Shown: positions 1 through 8,294 of the stretch, piece by piece
How the letters are laid out: the number at the start of each line of letters is the position of its first letter
How positions within the stretch are numbered: the stretch's first letter is position 1
Source of the DNA: Clostridium sp. CAG:1000
Lineage (GTDB): Bacteria; Bacillota_I; Bacilli_A; RF39; UBA660
Direction of reading: 5' to 3'
DNA length: 64,000 bases
Assembly (NCBI GenBank): GCA_000436975.1
Contig: HG000340.1
Coordinates: 1-64,000 of the forward strand
Made by a program: the position numbers and the translations under genes
The notes under the pieces: generated by a model
The model's database searches: none
Seen by the model: the letters and a program-made list of their open reading frames with translations, nothing else
What the model was told of the DNA's origin: nothing

Positions 1-1
1 A

Positions 2-463
2 GAAATAAAACAATATTATTATTTTGAAAATAATGTATCAGGAGGTAAAAAGTGTCCGATGGATGTTGTTATACCTAAAAAAATATCAGGAGTACAAGTA
101 AAGTCAATTGGTGATAGTGCATTTGAATGTAGCTGTAATGGAACTATTGTATTACCAACAACTTCATTTAATAAATATAATATAAAACAAATGAGCAAAT
201 GTAGTCGTCCTATCGGTATTAATTCTGTTATATTGCCAGAGGGATTAGAATATATTGGTACCTATGCTTTTTTTAGAAACAATTTAAAAACAGTAACAAT
301 ACCATCTACTGTTACTGAAATTCGTAGGCTTGCTTTTGCTCGTAATCAATTACAATCAGTTATCTTTAAAGGTGATAAGAGTAAAATTAAAATTGGATGT
401 GGCACATTTAATGGCGAAAAACACTCTGCTGAAGTTAATTCATTGTCAGATCCTGTATGTTAA
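2..463 (+). CDS. BspA-type leucine-rich repeat surface protein, C-terminal part
   Basis: The frame is open from base 2 with no stop, so the gene enters from outside the window and only its last 153 codons are seen. The residues repeat the LRR_5 (BspA/TpLRR) pattern: VVIPKKISGVQVKSIGDSAF, then VILPEGLEYIGTYAF and VTIPSTVTEIRRLAFARNQL. Such repeats form a solenoid in secreted or surface proteins that bind host or matrix ligands. The ATG at 59 falls inside a repeat unit and is unlikely to be the true start. No sorting signal follows the repeats; the C-terminus is short and polar. It ends in a bidirectional terminator shared with the minus-strand gene. The family call is firm; the ligand is unknown. 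Confidence 0.75.
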   Translation, partial: EIKQYYYFENNVSGGKKCPMDVVIPKKISGVQVKSIGDSAFECSCNGTIVLPTTSFNKYNIKQMSKCSRPIGINSVILPEGLEYIGTYAFFRNNLKTVTIPSTVTEIRRLAFARNQLQSVIFKGDKSKIKIGCGTFNGEKHSAEVNSLSDPVC

Positions 464-471
464 CTTAAAAT

Positions 472-501
472 AAAAGTTTATTGATTATTCAATAAACTTT
501 T
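472..501. terminator. Bidirectional rho-independent terminator
   Basis: A 13-bp perfect inverted repeat (472-484 with 489-501, loop TTAT) has A-runs on the left and T-runs on the right, so it can stop transcripts from both sides. It serves the LRR gene and the convergent minus-strand gene, whose stop codon lies in the loop. Confidence 0.85.
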
Positions 502-739
502 TATATTCATTATATTTTTCTATTATTTTTTTATAGAGTTCAGGATTAAATGATAATTTATAGTTAGAAATATAACTCATAAAATTAGTATTTAATATTT
601 CTTCATAATCATTTTTAATAGCGTTATAAATCATATCTATTTCTTCATTTGATGCTGGTGTACATTCATGGCTTAAATAATTAATAATATCTTGTTTTGT
701 TAACTTATTTACATAGTTTTTTATAAGTTCTTTTTTCAT
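485..739 (-). CDS. Small conserved-looking hypothetical protein (84 aa)
   Basis: This 84-residue charged, mostly helical protein has no signal peptide or membrane segment. The start is well supported by AGGAGG seven bases upstream of ATG at 739. It follows the YnbB-like gene by 37 bases on the same strand, so it is probably the last gene of that operon. Its N-terminal half (a short TKQDIINYL helix followed by an EEIDMIYNAIK helix) is reminiscent of the small DUF2624-type cytoplasmic proteins of Bacilli, but this is only a resemblance. No function is assigned. Confidence 0.6.
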   Translation of the reverse strand: MKKELIKNYVNKLTKQDIINYLSHECTPASNEEIDMIYNAIKNDYEEILNTNFMSYISNYKLSFNPELYKKIIEKYNEYKKFIE

Positions 740-742
740 ATT

Positions 743-778
743 CCTCCTATTAATATTATATTAATAGGAAGTTTTTTT
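743..778. repeat. Intergenic perfect inverted repeat overlapping a Shine-Dalgarno site
   Basis: CCTATTAATAT (746-756) and ATATTAATAGG (758-768) form an 11-bp perfect inverted repeat with a one-base centre. On the minus strand its end overlaps the AGGAGG of the 84-aa gene. On the plus strand it is followed by a T-run and resembles a terminator. Confidence 0.6.
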
Positions 779-2012
779 ATTCATTCATTTGTGATAATGT
801 ATTTATTAGTGCAAGTTTACCATATTCGTAAGATAAAGCTCCTTGTTGATATAAAACATATGGTTTTCTTAATGGACCATCTGCAGATAATTCTATTGAA
901 GAGCCTGATGTAAATGATGGACTTGCCATAATTATTTTATTATCGTATCCTGGCATATCGCTTGGTATTGGCTTTACATATGAATCAATTGGTCCTGAGG
1001 ATTGAATACCTTGAGCATATTTGATAATTTCATCTTCATTATTAAAATATATTAGTTGTACTATATCACATCTTATATCATTATATTTAGGACTAACTTT
1101 ATAGCCTAATTTTTCTAATACTTTACTAGTTAGGATAGATGTTTTTAATGCTGAACTAACTACACTTGGAGCAAAGTAAAGTCCTAATAAAAACATTCTA
1201 TTTGCTTCAAATGATGGACCAACTTCACGTCCTTCACCTGGTAAAGTTAATCTTTCTGCGCATAAATCAACAAGATTTTTATTTCCGACTATATAAGCTC
1301 CGTTAGTGGCAATTCCTGCGCCTAGATTTTTAATAAGAGAGCCTACCATAATATCTGCTCCAACATCTATAGGAGATAAATCTTCTACAAATTCGCAGTA
1401 GCAGTTATCTACAAATATAATTATATCTTTATTAATATCTTTTATTAATTTAATGACTTTTTCTACCTTTTTAATATCAAGTGATTCACGAGTAGAGTAA
1501 CCTCTTGATCTTTGAATATGTATTACTTTTATATTATTATTTAATTCTTCTTTAATGCTTTCATAGTCAAAGTCATTATCTATTAAATCTATTTCTTTGT
1601 AATTAACACCATAACTTATTAATGAACTATTATTATCTTTAATACCAATAACTTCATGTAATGTATCATATGGAGTATCTGTTATTGATAAAAGAGTATC
1701 ATTTGGTCTTAATAATGCTTGTAATACAATTGTTATAGCATGACTACCAGATATAAATTGATTTCTAACAAGACCACTTTCTGCATTAAAAATATCTGCG
1801 AAAATACTATCTATTTTATCTCTACCTATATCATTATAACCATATCCGTTAGTGCCATAAAGATCATTACTAGATAAATTATGTTTATGAAAACTATCAA
1901 GTACTTTTTTACTATTTTTTAAAGTCTGGTCATCTATTTTATTAAATATGTCTTTTAGATTTTGTTCTTCAGTGTTTACAATTCTTTCTATATTTTTATC
2001 TATTTTTAGCAT
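777..2012 (-). CDS. YnbB-like methionine gamma-lyase family / aluminium-resistance protein (PLP enzyme)
   Basis: The 411-aa protein has the fold-type I PLP-enzyme layout of the Met_gamma_lyase (aluminium resistance, YnbB) family. The N-terminus carries the glycine-rich GTNGYGYNDIGRD segment, followed by FISGSHAI around residue 90 (cofactor phosphate region), the aspartate of IIFVDNCY near 200, and the probable PLP lysine in MVGSLIKNLGAG near 230. Length matches the family (about 410-420 aa). In Bacillus the homologue lies near hfq/glnR and its substrate is not settled; a C-S lyase activity is inferred only from fold. The start overlaps the SDR gene stop by 7 bases, so the two are co-translated. 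Family call strong, reaction uncertain. Confidence 0.85.
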   Translation of the reverse strand: MLKIDKNIERIVNTEEQNLKDIFNKIDDQTLKNSKKVLDSFHKHNLSSNDLYGTNGYGYNDIGRDKIDSIFADIFNAESGLVRNQFISGSHAITIVLQALLRPNDTLLSITDTPYDTLHEVIGIKDNNSSLISYGVNYKEIDLIDNDFDYESIKEELNNNIKVIHIQRSRGYSTRESLDIKKVEKVIKLIKDINKDIIIFVDNCYCEFVEDLSPIDVGADIMVGSLIKNLGAGIATNGAYIVGNKNLVDLCAERLTLPGEGREVGPSFEANRMFLLGLYFAPSVVSSALKTSILTSKVLEKLGYKVSPKYNDIRCDIVQLIYFNNEDEIIKYAQGIQSSGPIDSYVKPIPSDMPGYDNKIIMASPSFTSGSSIELSADGPLRKPYVLYQQGALSYEYGKLALINTLSQMNE

Positions 2013-2743
2013 TTTTTACCACCATCTATTCTAATAATACTATCATTTATATAACTAGCTTCTTCTGTACCTAAAAAGTACACTAAAGATGCTATTTCAT
2101 TTGATTCTGCGAATCTATTTAATAATATTTTATTTTCTTCATTTTTTCTAAAATCAGAGTCCATATCTTTATTCATAGGAGTATTTATCCATCCTGGGCA
2201 TACACAATTTACATTTATATAAGGACTATAGTAATTAGCTAAATTATGGGTTAAATTAATAACTCCAGCTTTAGAACTATCATAATCTAAACTATATTCA
2301 TAATATGTATCTATTCCATTGGTTGAACCAATATTGATAATAGTACCTTTTTTATTTTTATACATTAAGTCACCAAATACTCTTGATACTAAAAAAGTAC
2401 CTACTAGGTTTACTTCTAATATTCTCATAAAGTTTTCTTTAGTTTTATCACTTACAAGAGTATCATTTGATATACTAGCATTATTTATAAGTATATCTAA
2501 TTTTTCAAATTTATTTATAATAGCATTTTTCATATTTTCAATATCATTTTCATTTGATATATCACATTTAACTACTAGAGAATCTACATTGTATTTTTTA
2601 ATTTTTTCATTTAGTTTTAATGCTTCATCTTTATTATTATTATAAGTTATAACAACATTATAATTATTAGATGCATATTTTTCTATAATAGCTGAACCGA
2701 GTCCTATACTAGAACCAGTTACTAAAACAGTTTTTCTTTTCAT
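2006..2743 (-). CDS. SDR-family NAD(P)-dependent oxidoreductase (FabG-like)
   Basis: This is a classical short-chain dehydrogenase/reductase of 245 aa, the usual length. The nucleotide-binding motif TGSSIGLG lies at residues 9-16, NNAS near 88, the catalytic serine in INIGSTNG near 140, and the YDSSKAG Tyr-x3-Lys pair near 158. The PGW(I)NTPM segment follows as in FabG-type proteins. It could be 3-oxoacyl-ACP reductase, but the absence of other fab genes and the pairing with a YnbB-like PLP enzyme suggest a different small-molecule ketone or alcohol as substrate. It is first in the minus-strand operon, with a GGTGAT ribosome site. Confidence 0.85.
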   Translation of the reverse strand: MKRKTVLVTGSSIGLGSAIIEKYASNNYNVVITYNNNKDEALKLNEKIKKYNVDSLVVKCDISNENDIENMKNAIINKFEKLDILINNASISNDTLVSDKTKENFMRILEVNLVGTFLVSRVFGDLMYKNKKGTIINIGSTNGIDTYYEYSLDYDSSKAGVINLTHNLANYYSPYINVNCVCPGWINTPMNKDMDSDFRKNEENKILLNRFAESNEIASLVYFLGTEEASYINDSIIRIDGGKKC

Positions 2744-2758
2744 AAAATCACCAATGGT

Positions 2759-2787
2759 ATTTTAACATAATTTGAATAATAATTGAA
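2759..2787 (-). promoter_or_regulatory. Extended -10 promoter for the SDR operon
   Basis: Read on the minus strand: weak -35 TTCAAT, 17 bases, TGT then TAAAAT. It overlaps the divergent plus-strand promoter region for the gene starting at 2835. Confidence 0.5.
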
Positions 2788-2834
2788 GTGTTTGTATTTT
2801 TGTGATAATATATTTTATTGTTGGAGGAAAATAT

Positions 2835-3272
2835 ATGAAAAAAGATGAAATATATATGACATATTTACTACTTTCGCCTACTAAAGGTATGAGCGGATTA
2901 GTAGATAATAATGAATCATTACTTGATATTTCTAATAATATTGATAGTAACTATTTAATGAGTGTTATAGTTTTAAAGAAGAGTAATAAATTAAAAGTGT
3001 TAGGTACTGATGAAGACTTTAATATTGTTTATAATAATGAAAGTCCAATTAAATTTATAAAAAAGGGATTAAGCTTAGTTTATCCAAGTGAGAATGTTGG
3101 AATAAGACTTGATAATACAGACAAGGGTAGTGAGATTATTTATAATTATTTAAAACAGGGTTCAGAAGAAATAGTAAGGTCTATTGATGAATTTTATATT
3201 AATGGTATCGTATACTACCATAGAAATGAAAGAATTAAGCAAAGAGAATTAAGAAAAAGTATGAAATTATAA
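2835..3272 (+). CDS. Hypothetical protein (145 aa)
   Basis: The start at 2835 is chosen because GGAGG sits eight bases upstream; an in-frame GTG at 2802 lies inside the promoter and has no ribosome site. The protein is soluble, with mixed alpha/beta prediction and a very basic C-terminal tail (RNERIKQRELRKS). No signal peptide, membrane helix or catalytic motif is visible. It stands alone between a divergent operon and the rpmG promoter. I do not recognise the family. Confidence 0.6.
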   Translation: MKKDEIYMTYLLLSPTKGMSGLVDNNESLLDISNNIDSNYLMSVIVLKKSNKLKVLGTDEDFNIVYNNESPIKFIKKGLSLVYPSENVGIRLDNTDKGSEIIYNYLKQGSEEIVRSIDEFYINGIVYYHRNERIKQRELRKSMKL

Positions 3273-3291
3273 TCTAAAATAATATTTATGC

Positions 3292-3320
3292 TTGTAATAT
3301 CATAATTTATTTGTTATAAT
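3292..3320 (+). promoter_or_regulatory. Promoter of rpmG-efp
   Basis: TTGTAA (3292-3297), 17 bases, TATAAT (3315-3320) with an upstream TG at 3312-3313, giving an extended -10 box. It lies 33 bases before the rpmG start. Confidence 0.8.
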
Positions 3321-3352
3321 TTTGAATGTATAAAAAAGGAGGACAAACTATA

Positions 3353-3523
3353 ATGGCAAAGAAAGAAAATAGAGAAGGCATTGCACTTCAATGTACAGTT
3401 TGTAAAAATATTAATTATTTAACTAGTAAAAATAAACAAAATACTGAAGGAAAATTAGAAGTTAAAAAATTCTGTAAAAAATGCAATAAGACAACTGCTC
3501 ATAAAGAAAGAAAGGCAGCATAA
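3353..3523 (+). CDS. rpmG: 50S ribosomal protein bL33
   Basis: The 56-residue basic protein matches bL33 in length and contains the zinc-ribbon cysteines CTVC near 19-22 and CKKC near 41-44, so it is the zinc-binding (C+) form. The ending KKCNKTTAHKERK is typical of the family. It is part of the large ribosomal subunit. The ATG at 3353 has AAGGAGG upstream; a longer frame from 3326 would run through that site and is rejected. It is followed after three bases by efp, so the two are one transcript. Confidence 0.93.
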   Translation: MAKKENREGIALQCTVCKNINYLTSKNKQNTEGKLEVKKFCKKCNKTTAHKERKAA

Positions 3524-3526
3524 CAT

Positions 3527-4084
3527 ATGTTTAATGTAAATGATATTAAAAATGGAATGACTATTAAATATGAGGGAGTTATATATCAGGTTGTTGAATT
3601 TCAACATGTTAAACCTGGTAAGGGTAGTGCTTTTGTTAAAACTAAGCTTAAGAATTTAAGAGCAGGAACTACTCAAGAAATTACTTTTAATGCAGGAATT
3701 AAGATGGAAAAAGCTGATGTTAGAAAAAATCAACTTTCATATTTATATGCAGCCGGAGATAATTATGTTTTTATGGATAACAATACATATGATCAAATAG
3801 AATTACCATCAAGTCTTTTAAAGGATGAAGCAAAATTCTTAAAAGAAGGTATGAATGTTGAATCTATGAATATTGAAGGTGAAGTAATTGGTATTACATT
3901 ACCTGAAAAAGTTTCTTATAAAGTTATTAGTGCTCCTGATGCTGTTAAAGGAAATACTACTAGTACTGCTCAAAAAGATATTACTATTGAAACTGGGTAT
4001 ACTTTAAAAGCACCTTTATTTATTAAAGAGGGCGATGATGTAGTAATAACTACAAGAGATGGTAAATACTTTGGTAGAGGATAA
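3527..4084 (+). CDS. efp: Elongation factor P
   Basis: Standard 185-aa EF-P: KOW-like N-terminal domain, OB domain and C-terminal domain ending TTRDGKYFGRG. EF-P enters the ribosomal E site and rescues stalling at polyproline. The tip loop reads PGKGSAFV with lysine at residue 32, the position modified in Bacillus; no modification gene is visible here. The start lies three bases after rpmG and has only a weak AAAGG 11 bases upstream, so translation is probably coupled to rpmG. Confidence 0.95.
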   Translation: MFNVNDIKNGMTIKYEGVIYQVVEFQHVKPGKGSAFVKTKLKNLRAGTTQEITFNAGIKMEKADVRKNQLSYLYAAGDNYVFMDNNTYDQIELPSSLLKDEAKFLKEGMNVESMNIEGEVIGITLPEKVSYKVISAPDAVKGNTTSTAQKDITIETGYTLKAPLFIKEGDDVVITTRDGKYFGRG

Positions 4085-4104
4085 GAACCTATATGGTTCT
4101 TTTT
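4083..4104 (+). terminator. Terminator after efp
   Basis: AAGAACC / GGTTCTT stem (4083-4089, 4095-4101), loop TATAT, followed by T's. The stem includes the efp stop codon. Confidence 0.85.
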
Positions 4105-4105
4105 A

Positions 4106-4137
4106 TTTACATTAAACTATTTTTATGCTATTATAAT
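4106..4137 (+). promoter_or_regulatory. Possible promoter of the HTH-phosphoesterase operon
   Basis: TTTACA at 4106-4111 directly follows the efp terminator and TATAAT is at 4132-4137. The 20-base spacer is longer than ideal, so the -35 assignment is uncertain. Confidence 0.4.
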
Positions 4138-4182
4138 CACATTAAAAAAAGAGTTTGCAAGTCAAATTTAATAGGGGGAGAA

Positions 4183-5361
4183 ATGGGAATATTTACAAAA
4201 TACAATCTATTTGATTCATTTGATGATTATGGTAAAAATGAAGTTTTAGAAGCAATTAGTTCATTAAGTGAAGAAGAACAAAATATATTAAGAAAAAGAT
4301 TTAGTGATGATTATACAGGAAATAAACTATTTTTATTTTCAACTACTGATAATATAGTAGAAATATATTCAGAAATATTACCTAAGATTAAAAAGATAAT
4401 AATAGAAAATAGAAAAAACAAAGAATTTGATCCTCAAGAATTAATACCATGTATAAATAGTGGTTTTTCAAATGAATACATGTGTAATAAATTTAATTTA
4501 ACAAGACAAGAATTATATAAAGAATTATCCAAATTAAGAAATAATGGTATTTTAATAAAAAATAAATATTATTCTGATGGTTCAATTTATTTTAAAAGTA
4601 ATAATTATTGTGAAAAATTTAAATCTAGTGAAAGTATTATAATAGGACCTAATGAAAATTATATGAAAGTATTAGCAATATCTGATTTACACTTTGGTAG
4701 TGTTAAAGAAAGATTAGATTTAGTTAATAAGGCGTTTGAATATTGTACAAAAAATGATATTAATATTATTCTTTGCTGTGGAGATTTTATTGATGGTACT
4801 TTTAGTAAAATAGAACAAAGAATTAAAAATCCATACGATCAAATAGAATATTTCTTAAAAAATTACCCTCATGATGATAATATTTTAACTTTTGGAGTTG
4901 GCGGAGATCATGATTTAAGTGCTTTTAAATCTATTGGCATTGATATTAGAGAAGCTTGTAAAAATAATAGAACTGATATTATTATTCCTGACTATACTAA
5001 TGTAGATATAAATATTAAAAATGATAATATTCATTTATATCATTCTACAATAAATCGTAAGATGTCATATACTCCATCATTTATTTGTTTACATGGACAT
5101 TCACATAAGTTTTTATATAATGTTAATGGTAATAGAATTAATGTTAATATTCCAAGTTTATCAAATATTTTAGAAACAAATCCAGGTGTTGTAGAAATAT
5201 CTTTTTCATTTTATAAGGGATATGTAAATTCTCTACATATTAAACACATATCTTTAGAAGATGAAAAAGTAATTGATAAATTGCATCCAGATATAAGTGG
5301 TAGAAATGTTGAATATAAACCAATATTGAACTTAAATCAATATTATGAGAGAGGAAAATAA
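4183..5361 (+). CDS. HTH-like domain fused to calcineurin-type metallophosphoesterase
   Basis: The 392-aa protein has two parts. Residues 1-130 are helical; LSEEEQNILRKRF (28-40) resembles sigma-70 region 4, and 94-120 (GFSNEYMCNKFNLTRQELYK) looks like a helix-turn-helix. Residues 161-375 are a metallophosphoesterase with SDLH (167-170), GDFIDG (200-205), GDHD (241-244, where GNHD is usual), His286 and HGHSH (304-308), so the metal ligands are essentially complete. Substrate is unknown; DNA- or RNA-linked phosphodiesters are a reasonable guess given the N-terminus. GGGGGAG precedes the ATG at 4183. The stop is three bases before the next gene, so it heads a three-gene operon. Confidence 0.75.
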   Translation: MGIFTKYNLFDSFDDYGKNEVLEAISSLSEEEQNILRKRFSDDYTGNKLFLFSTTDNIVEIYSEILPKIKKIIIENRKNKEFDPQELIPCINSGFSNEYMCNKFNLTRQELYKELSKLRNNGILIKNKYYSDGSIYFKSNNYCEKFKSSESIIIGPNENYMKVLAISDLHFGSVKERLDLVNKAFEYCTKNDINIILCCGDFIDGTFSKIEQRIKNPYDQIEYFLKNYPHDDNILTFGVGGDHDLSAFKSIGIDIREACKNNRTDIIIPDYTNVDINIKNDNIHLYHSTINRKMSYTPSFICLHGHSHKFLYNVNGNRINVNIPSLSNILETNPGVVEISFSFYKGYVNSLHIKHISLEDEKVIDKLHPDISGRNVEYKPILNLNQYYERGK

Positions 5362-5363
5362 TT

Positions 5364-5810
5364 ATGAGTGATAATAATTTAAAAATAGATATAACTTTAA
5401 GAAAATATGAAAATAATAGAAAAGAAATAATAAAGAAAAAAGAAATATTTAAAGATAGAAAAACTAAATTAATGTTAAAAGGTATATTAGATGAATATTT
5501 AATTATGATTAGGGATTTTGGTATTAATAAAAATATATTTAAAGTTACAAGAGAAATTAAAATAGAAACTATAAATAATGGTGAATCTTTAATGAAAATA
5601 GTTAATAGATATATAGATATTGAATTATTAGAAGAGTATTGTGATGATTTAGGTATTATTGTTAATATTAGAAAAACTACTAATGAATTATTTTTTGACT
5701 TTATATTAAATAAGGAATTATACGAAGAAGGCGTATATGATTTCTGTATTAACAGCAACAATTCTGAAACATATATAGATGACTTTAATATGTCTTTTAG
5801 AAAAAAATAA
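5364..5810 (+). CDS. Hypothetical protein, second gene of the phosphoesterase operon
   Basis: This 148-aa, highly charged protein starts two bases after the phosphoesterase stop with a GAGAGGAAA ribosome site. The first 70 residues look helical and basic, and the rest mixed alpha/beta with a polar, Asn-rich end. It has no signal peptide, membrane segment or recognisable motif. The tight spacing argues that it works with its neighbours, perhaps as a partner or structural subunit. I do not recognise the family. Confidence 0.6.
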   Translation: MSDNNLKIDITLRKYENNRKEIIKKKEIFKDRKTKLMLKGILDEYLIMIRDFGINKNIFKVTREIKIETINNGESLMKIVNRYIDIELLEEYCDDLGIIVNIRKTTNELFFDFILNKELYEEGVYDFCINSNNSETYIDDFNMSFRKK

Positions 5811-5828
5811 CATTTTATAGGAGAAATT

Positions 5829-6308
5829 ATGACATTATATGATGAGATAGAAGAGGATATGAATTGTTTTTACAAAAATGATGAGGATGATAATGAAACT
5901 GAAGAAGAAAAAGAAATAGTAGTAAATGATTTAGAATTAGCTATGAGAAGAAAACATACTGCTGAATTATTTAAAGAAATAATTAGTTATTTTGAAAGTC
6001 TTAATATAGATGATTTTAAAGGGCATTTTACAGTTTATAAAGTTGAAATAGAAATACCTTATAATTTGTCAGATGAGTTATTAAATGAGTATAAAGATAG
6101 ATATTATGATTTTATTTCTCTTGGTACATGGTGTGATAATGTTGGCATATTTCCAGAAATGTTTATTAGAAGAAATATAGGAATGGAAAAACCATTAATT
6201 ACAATTACTTGTGTATTTACATTAAATACTTATTTATATTGTGAAGGAGTATTTAAAGAATTTGATAATAGTTTTACAAAAATAATGACTCGTAAATTAT
6301 ATAAATGA
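5829..6308 (+). CDS. Hypothetical acidic protein, third gene of the phosphoesterase operon
   Basis: The 159-aa protein begins with a strongly acidic segment (residues 5-30, rich in Asp and Glu) followed by a mixed alpha/beta region. A ribosome site (TAGGAG) lies nine bases upstream of the ATG. It follows the previous gene by 18 bases and closes the operon before the Tyr T-box. The acidic N-terminus could mimic nucleic acid or shield a basic surface, but that is speculation. No family recognised. Confidence 0.6.
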   Translation: MTLYDEIEEDMNCFYKNDEDDNETEEEKEIVVNDLELAMRRKHTAELFKEIISYFESLNIDDFKGHFTVYKVEIEIPYNLSDELLNEYKDRYYDFISLGTWCDNVGIFPEMFIRRNIGMEKPLITITCVFTLNTYLYCEGVFKEFDNSFTKIMTRKLYK

Positions 6309-6349
6309 TATTAGAATAAATGAAAAGCATATATGATGAAATTAAATAA

Positions 6350-6378
6350 TTGACAAAGAACAATATTTAATATATACT
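6350..6378 (+). promoter_or_regulatory. Promoter of the tyrosine T-box transcript
   Basis: TTGACA (6350-6355), 17 bases, TATACT (6373-6378), a near-consensus vegetative promoter. Confidence 0.85.
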
Positions 6379-6384
6379 TAGGTA

Positions 6385-6590
6385 GTAATGAAACGAAGAA
6401 GATATTCAGAGTAGTTTATAATAATTATATAGAAAGTTAGTGGTTGATGGAAACTAACAGTTATTATAAATGAAAATACAAATATCTGAGTTTAATAGGT
6501 GATGCTTTATAATCATTTGAGGTAGATTAATTCTATAAATTAAGGTGGTACCACGATATATTCGTCCTTATAATGGTACCTTTTTATTTG
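6385..6590 (+). promoter_or_regulatory. T-box riboswitch, tyrosine-specific
   Basis: The leader carries the antiterminator core AGGTGGTACCACG (6543-6555). Lower stem I pairs AGATATT (about 6409-6415) with AATATCT (about 6481-6487), and UAC at 6477-6479, just before the 3' strand, reads as a tyrosine specifier codon. UGGU in the bulge can pair with ACCA of tRNA-Tyr (discriminator A). The competing terminator pairs GGTACC near 6548 with GGTACC at 6575-6580, followed by five T's. Uncharged tRNA-Tyr should therefore increase expression of dut and tyrS. Confidence 0.92.
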
Positions 6591-6598
6591 GAGGAAAA

Positions 6599-7084
6599 AT
6601 GAGAAAGTTTGAAAAAATAAGTTATGATCAATTTAAAAAAGATTTTGAGGATTCTAAGGAATTATATGATAAAATAACTCTTCCAGTCAGAAGTACTAAA
6701 CATAGTGCTGCTTATGATATTAAAAGTATGGAAGAAAAGACATTACATCCTGGGGACTCATTAGCATTTAAAACAGGGCTTAAGGTATGTATGAATCCTG
6801 ATGAGGTATTATATATTTTTAGTAGAAGCTCTATGGGATATAAGTATGATGTATCACTTACTAATTGTGTTGGTGTTATAGATAGTGATTTTTATAATAA
6901 CGAAGATAATGAAGGACATTTTAAAGTTAAACTTATTAATCATGGAGATAAAGACTTTGAAGTTAAAGTAGGAGACAGAATAGCTCAAGGAGTATTTATG
7001 AAATACTTAACTGTTGATGATGAAGAAGCAATAACAAATGTTAGAACTGGTGGGATAGGTTCTACTAATAAAGGAGGAAAATAA
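6599..7084 (+). CDS. dut: dUTP diphosphatase (trimeric type)
   Basis: The 161-aa protein carries all five trimeric dUTPase motifs in order: SAAYDIKS (motif 1), SRSSMG (2), GVIDSDF (3, with the catalytic aspartate), GDRIAQGVF (4) and a C-terminal RTGGIGSTN arm (5) that closes over the nucleotide. It hydrolyses dUTP to dUMP and diphosphate, keeping uracil out of DNA. The ATG at 6599 has GGAGG upstream, whereas the longer frame begins inside the T-box. It lies between the Tyr T-box and tyrS (one-base gap), so a nucleotide-pool enzyme sits under tyrosine control. Confidence 0.93.
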   Translation: MRKFEKISYDQFKKDFEDSKELYDKITLPVRSTKHSAAYDIKSMEEKTLHPGDSLAFKTGLKVCMNPDEVLYIFSRSSMGYKYDVSLTNCVGVIDSDFYNNEDNEGHFKVKLINHGDKDFEVKVGDRIAQGVFMKYLTVDDEEAITNVRTGGIGSTNKGGK

Positions 7085-7085
7085 T

Positions 7086-8294
7086 ATGACATTTTTTGAA
7101 GAATTAAAATATAGAGGGGTAATTAAAGACATAAGTAGTCCTGATTTAGAAGATAAATTAAATAATGAATCACTTACGTTTTATTTAGGAACTGATCCAA
7201 CCGCGGATAGTTTACATATAGGACATTATGCATCTTTTGTTACTGCTAAAAGATTATTAAAACATGGACATAAACCAATTATTTTAGTAGGTGGCGCAAC
7301 AGGGCTTATAGGAGACCCTAGACCTACTACTGAAAGACCTATGATTAGTAAAGAAACTGTATTAAATAATATAGAATCTCTTAAAAAACAAGTTAATAGC
7401 TTACTTGATGGAAAAGCACAAGTAGTTAATAATTATGACTGGACTCGTGATGTAACATTCTTAGATTTTTTAAGAGATATTGGAAAATATATCAATGTTA
7501 ACTATATGCTTAATAAAGATATAATATCAAGACGTTTAGATAGTGGTATTACATATGCAGAGTTTTCATATACATTACTTCAAGGATTTGATTTTTTACA
7601 TTTGTTTAGAAACAATAATTGTGTTTTACAAGCTGCTGGTTCAGATCAATGGGGAAATATAACTACTGGTATTGAATTAATAAGAAAGATTGAAAATAAG
7701 ACTGCTTATGGATTTACTATGCCACTAATACTAGATTCGACTGGTAAAAAGTTTGGTAAGAGTGAAGGAAATGCGTTATGGCTTGATAAAGAAAAAACAA
7801 GCCCATATCAAATATATCAATATTTAATAAATTCTGATGATAGTAAAGTAATTGAATACTTAAAAGTATTTACTTTCTTATCAATAGAAGAGATAGAAAG
7901 TCTTGCTAAAAGTGTAAAAGAAGAACCGGAAAAGAGGCTTGCTCAAAAAGCATTAGCATTTGAAGTAGTAAAAGATTTACATGGTGAAGAAGAAGCAATT
8001 AAAGCAAGAAAAATAAGTGAAGAGGTATTCTCAAAAGGTTATAGTAGTGAAGGAATGCCAAGTATGGATGTAGTTTTAAGCGAAAATATGAATATACTTG
8101 ATTTATTAGTTTCAGCTAATATAGCCCCATCTAAAAGTGAAGCTAGAAGATTAGTTATAGGAAATGGTATTTCAATAAATTCAGAAAAACAAACTAATCC
8201 TGATTTATTAATTACAGAGGATTTATTTAATGATAATTCTTTAGTAATAAGTAAGGGTAAAAAGACTCATATTAAAGTTAACTTAGTAAAATAA
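7086..8294 (+). CDS. tyrS: Tyrosine--tRNA ligase
   Basis: Class I synthetase of 402 aa, near the usual length. The HIGH signature appears as HIGH within ADSLHIGHYA near residue 45, the KMSKS loop as KKFGKSEG near 225, and a C-terminal S4 RNA-binding domain starts near 335 (SANIAPSKSEARRLV). It attaches tyrosine to tRNA-Tyr in the cytoplasm. A GGAGG site precedes the ATG, one base after dut. Expression is set by the upstream T-box with a UAC specifier, which independently confirms the amino-acid assignment. Confidence 0.97.
   Translation: MTFFEELKYRGVIKDISSPDLEDKLNNESLTFYLGTDPTADSLHIGHYASFVTAKRLLKHGHKPIILVGGATGLIGDPRPTTERPMISKETVLNNIESLKKQVNSLLDGKAQVVNNYDWTRDVTFLDFLRDIGKYINVNYMLNKDIISRRLDSGITYAEFSYTLLQGFDFLHLFRNNNCVLQAAGSDQWGNITTGIELIRKIENKTAYGFTMPLILDSTGKKFGKSEGNALWLDKEKTSPYQIYQYLINSDDSKVIEYLKVFTFLSIEEIESLAKSVKEEPEKRLAQKALAFEVVKDLHGEEEAIKARKISEEVFSKGYSSEGMPSMDVVLSENMNILDLLVSANIAPSKSEARRLVIGNGISINSEKQTNPDLLITEDLFNDNSLVISKGKKTHIKVNLVK

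Noticed and set aside
2319..2645. Open plus-strand frame of 108 codons within the SDR gene
   Set aside because: It is antisense to a well-supported SDR, rich in Leu/Phe/Ser from complementing AT-rich codons, and has no ribosome site.
5240..5761. 173-codon minus-strand frame over the phosphoesterase operon
   Set aside because: It overlaps two plus-strand genes of the operon and reads as low-complexity Ile/Leu/Ser, typical of the reverse of AT-rich coding DNA.
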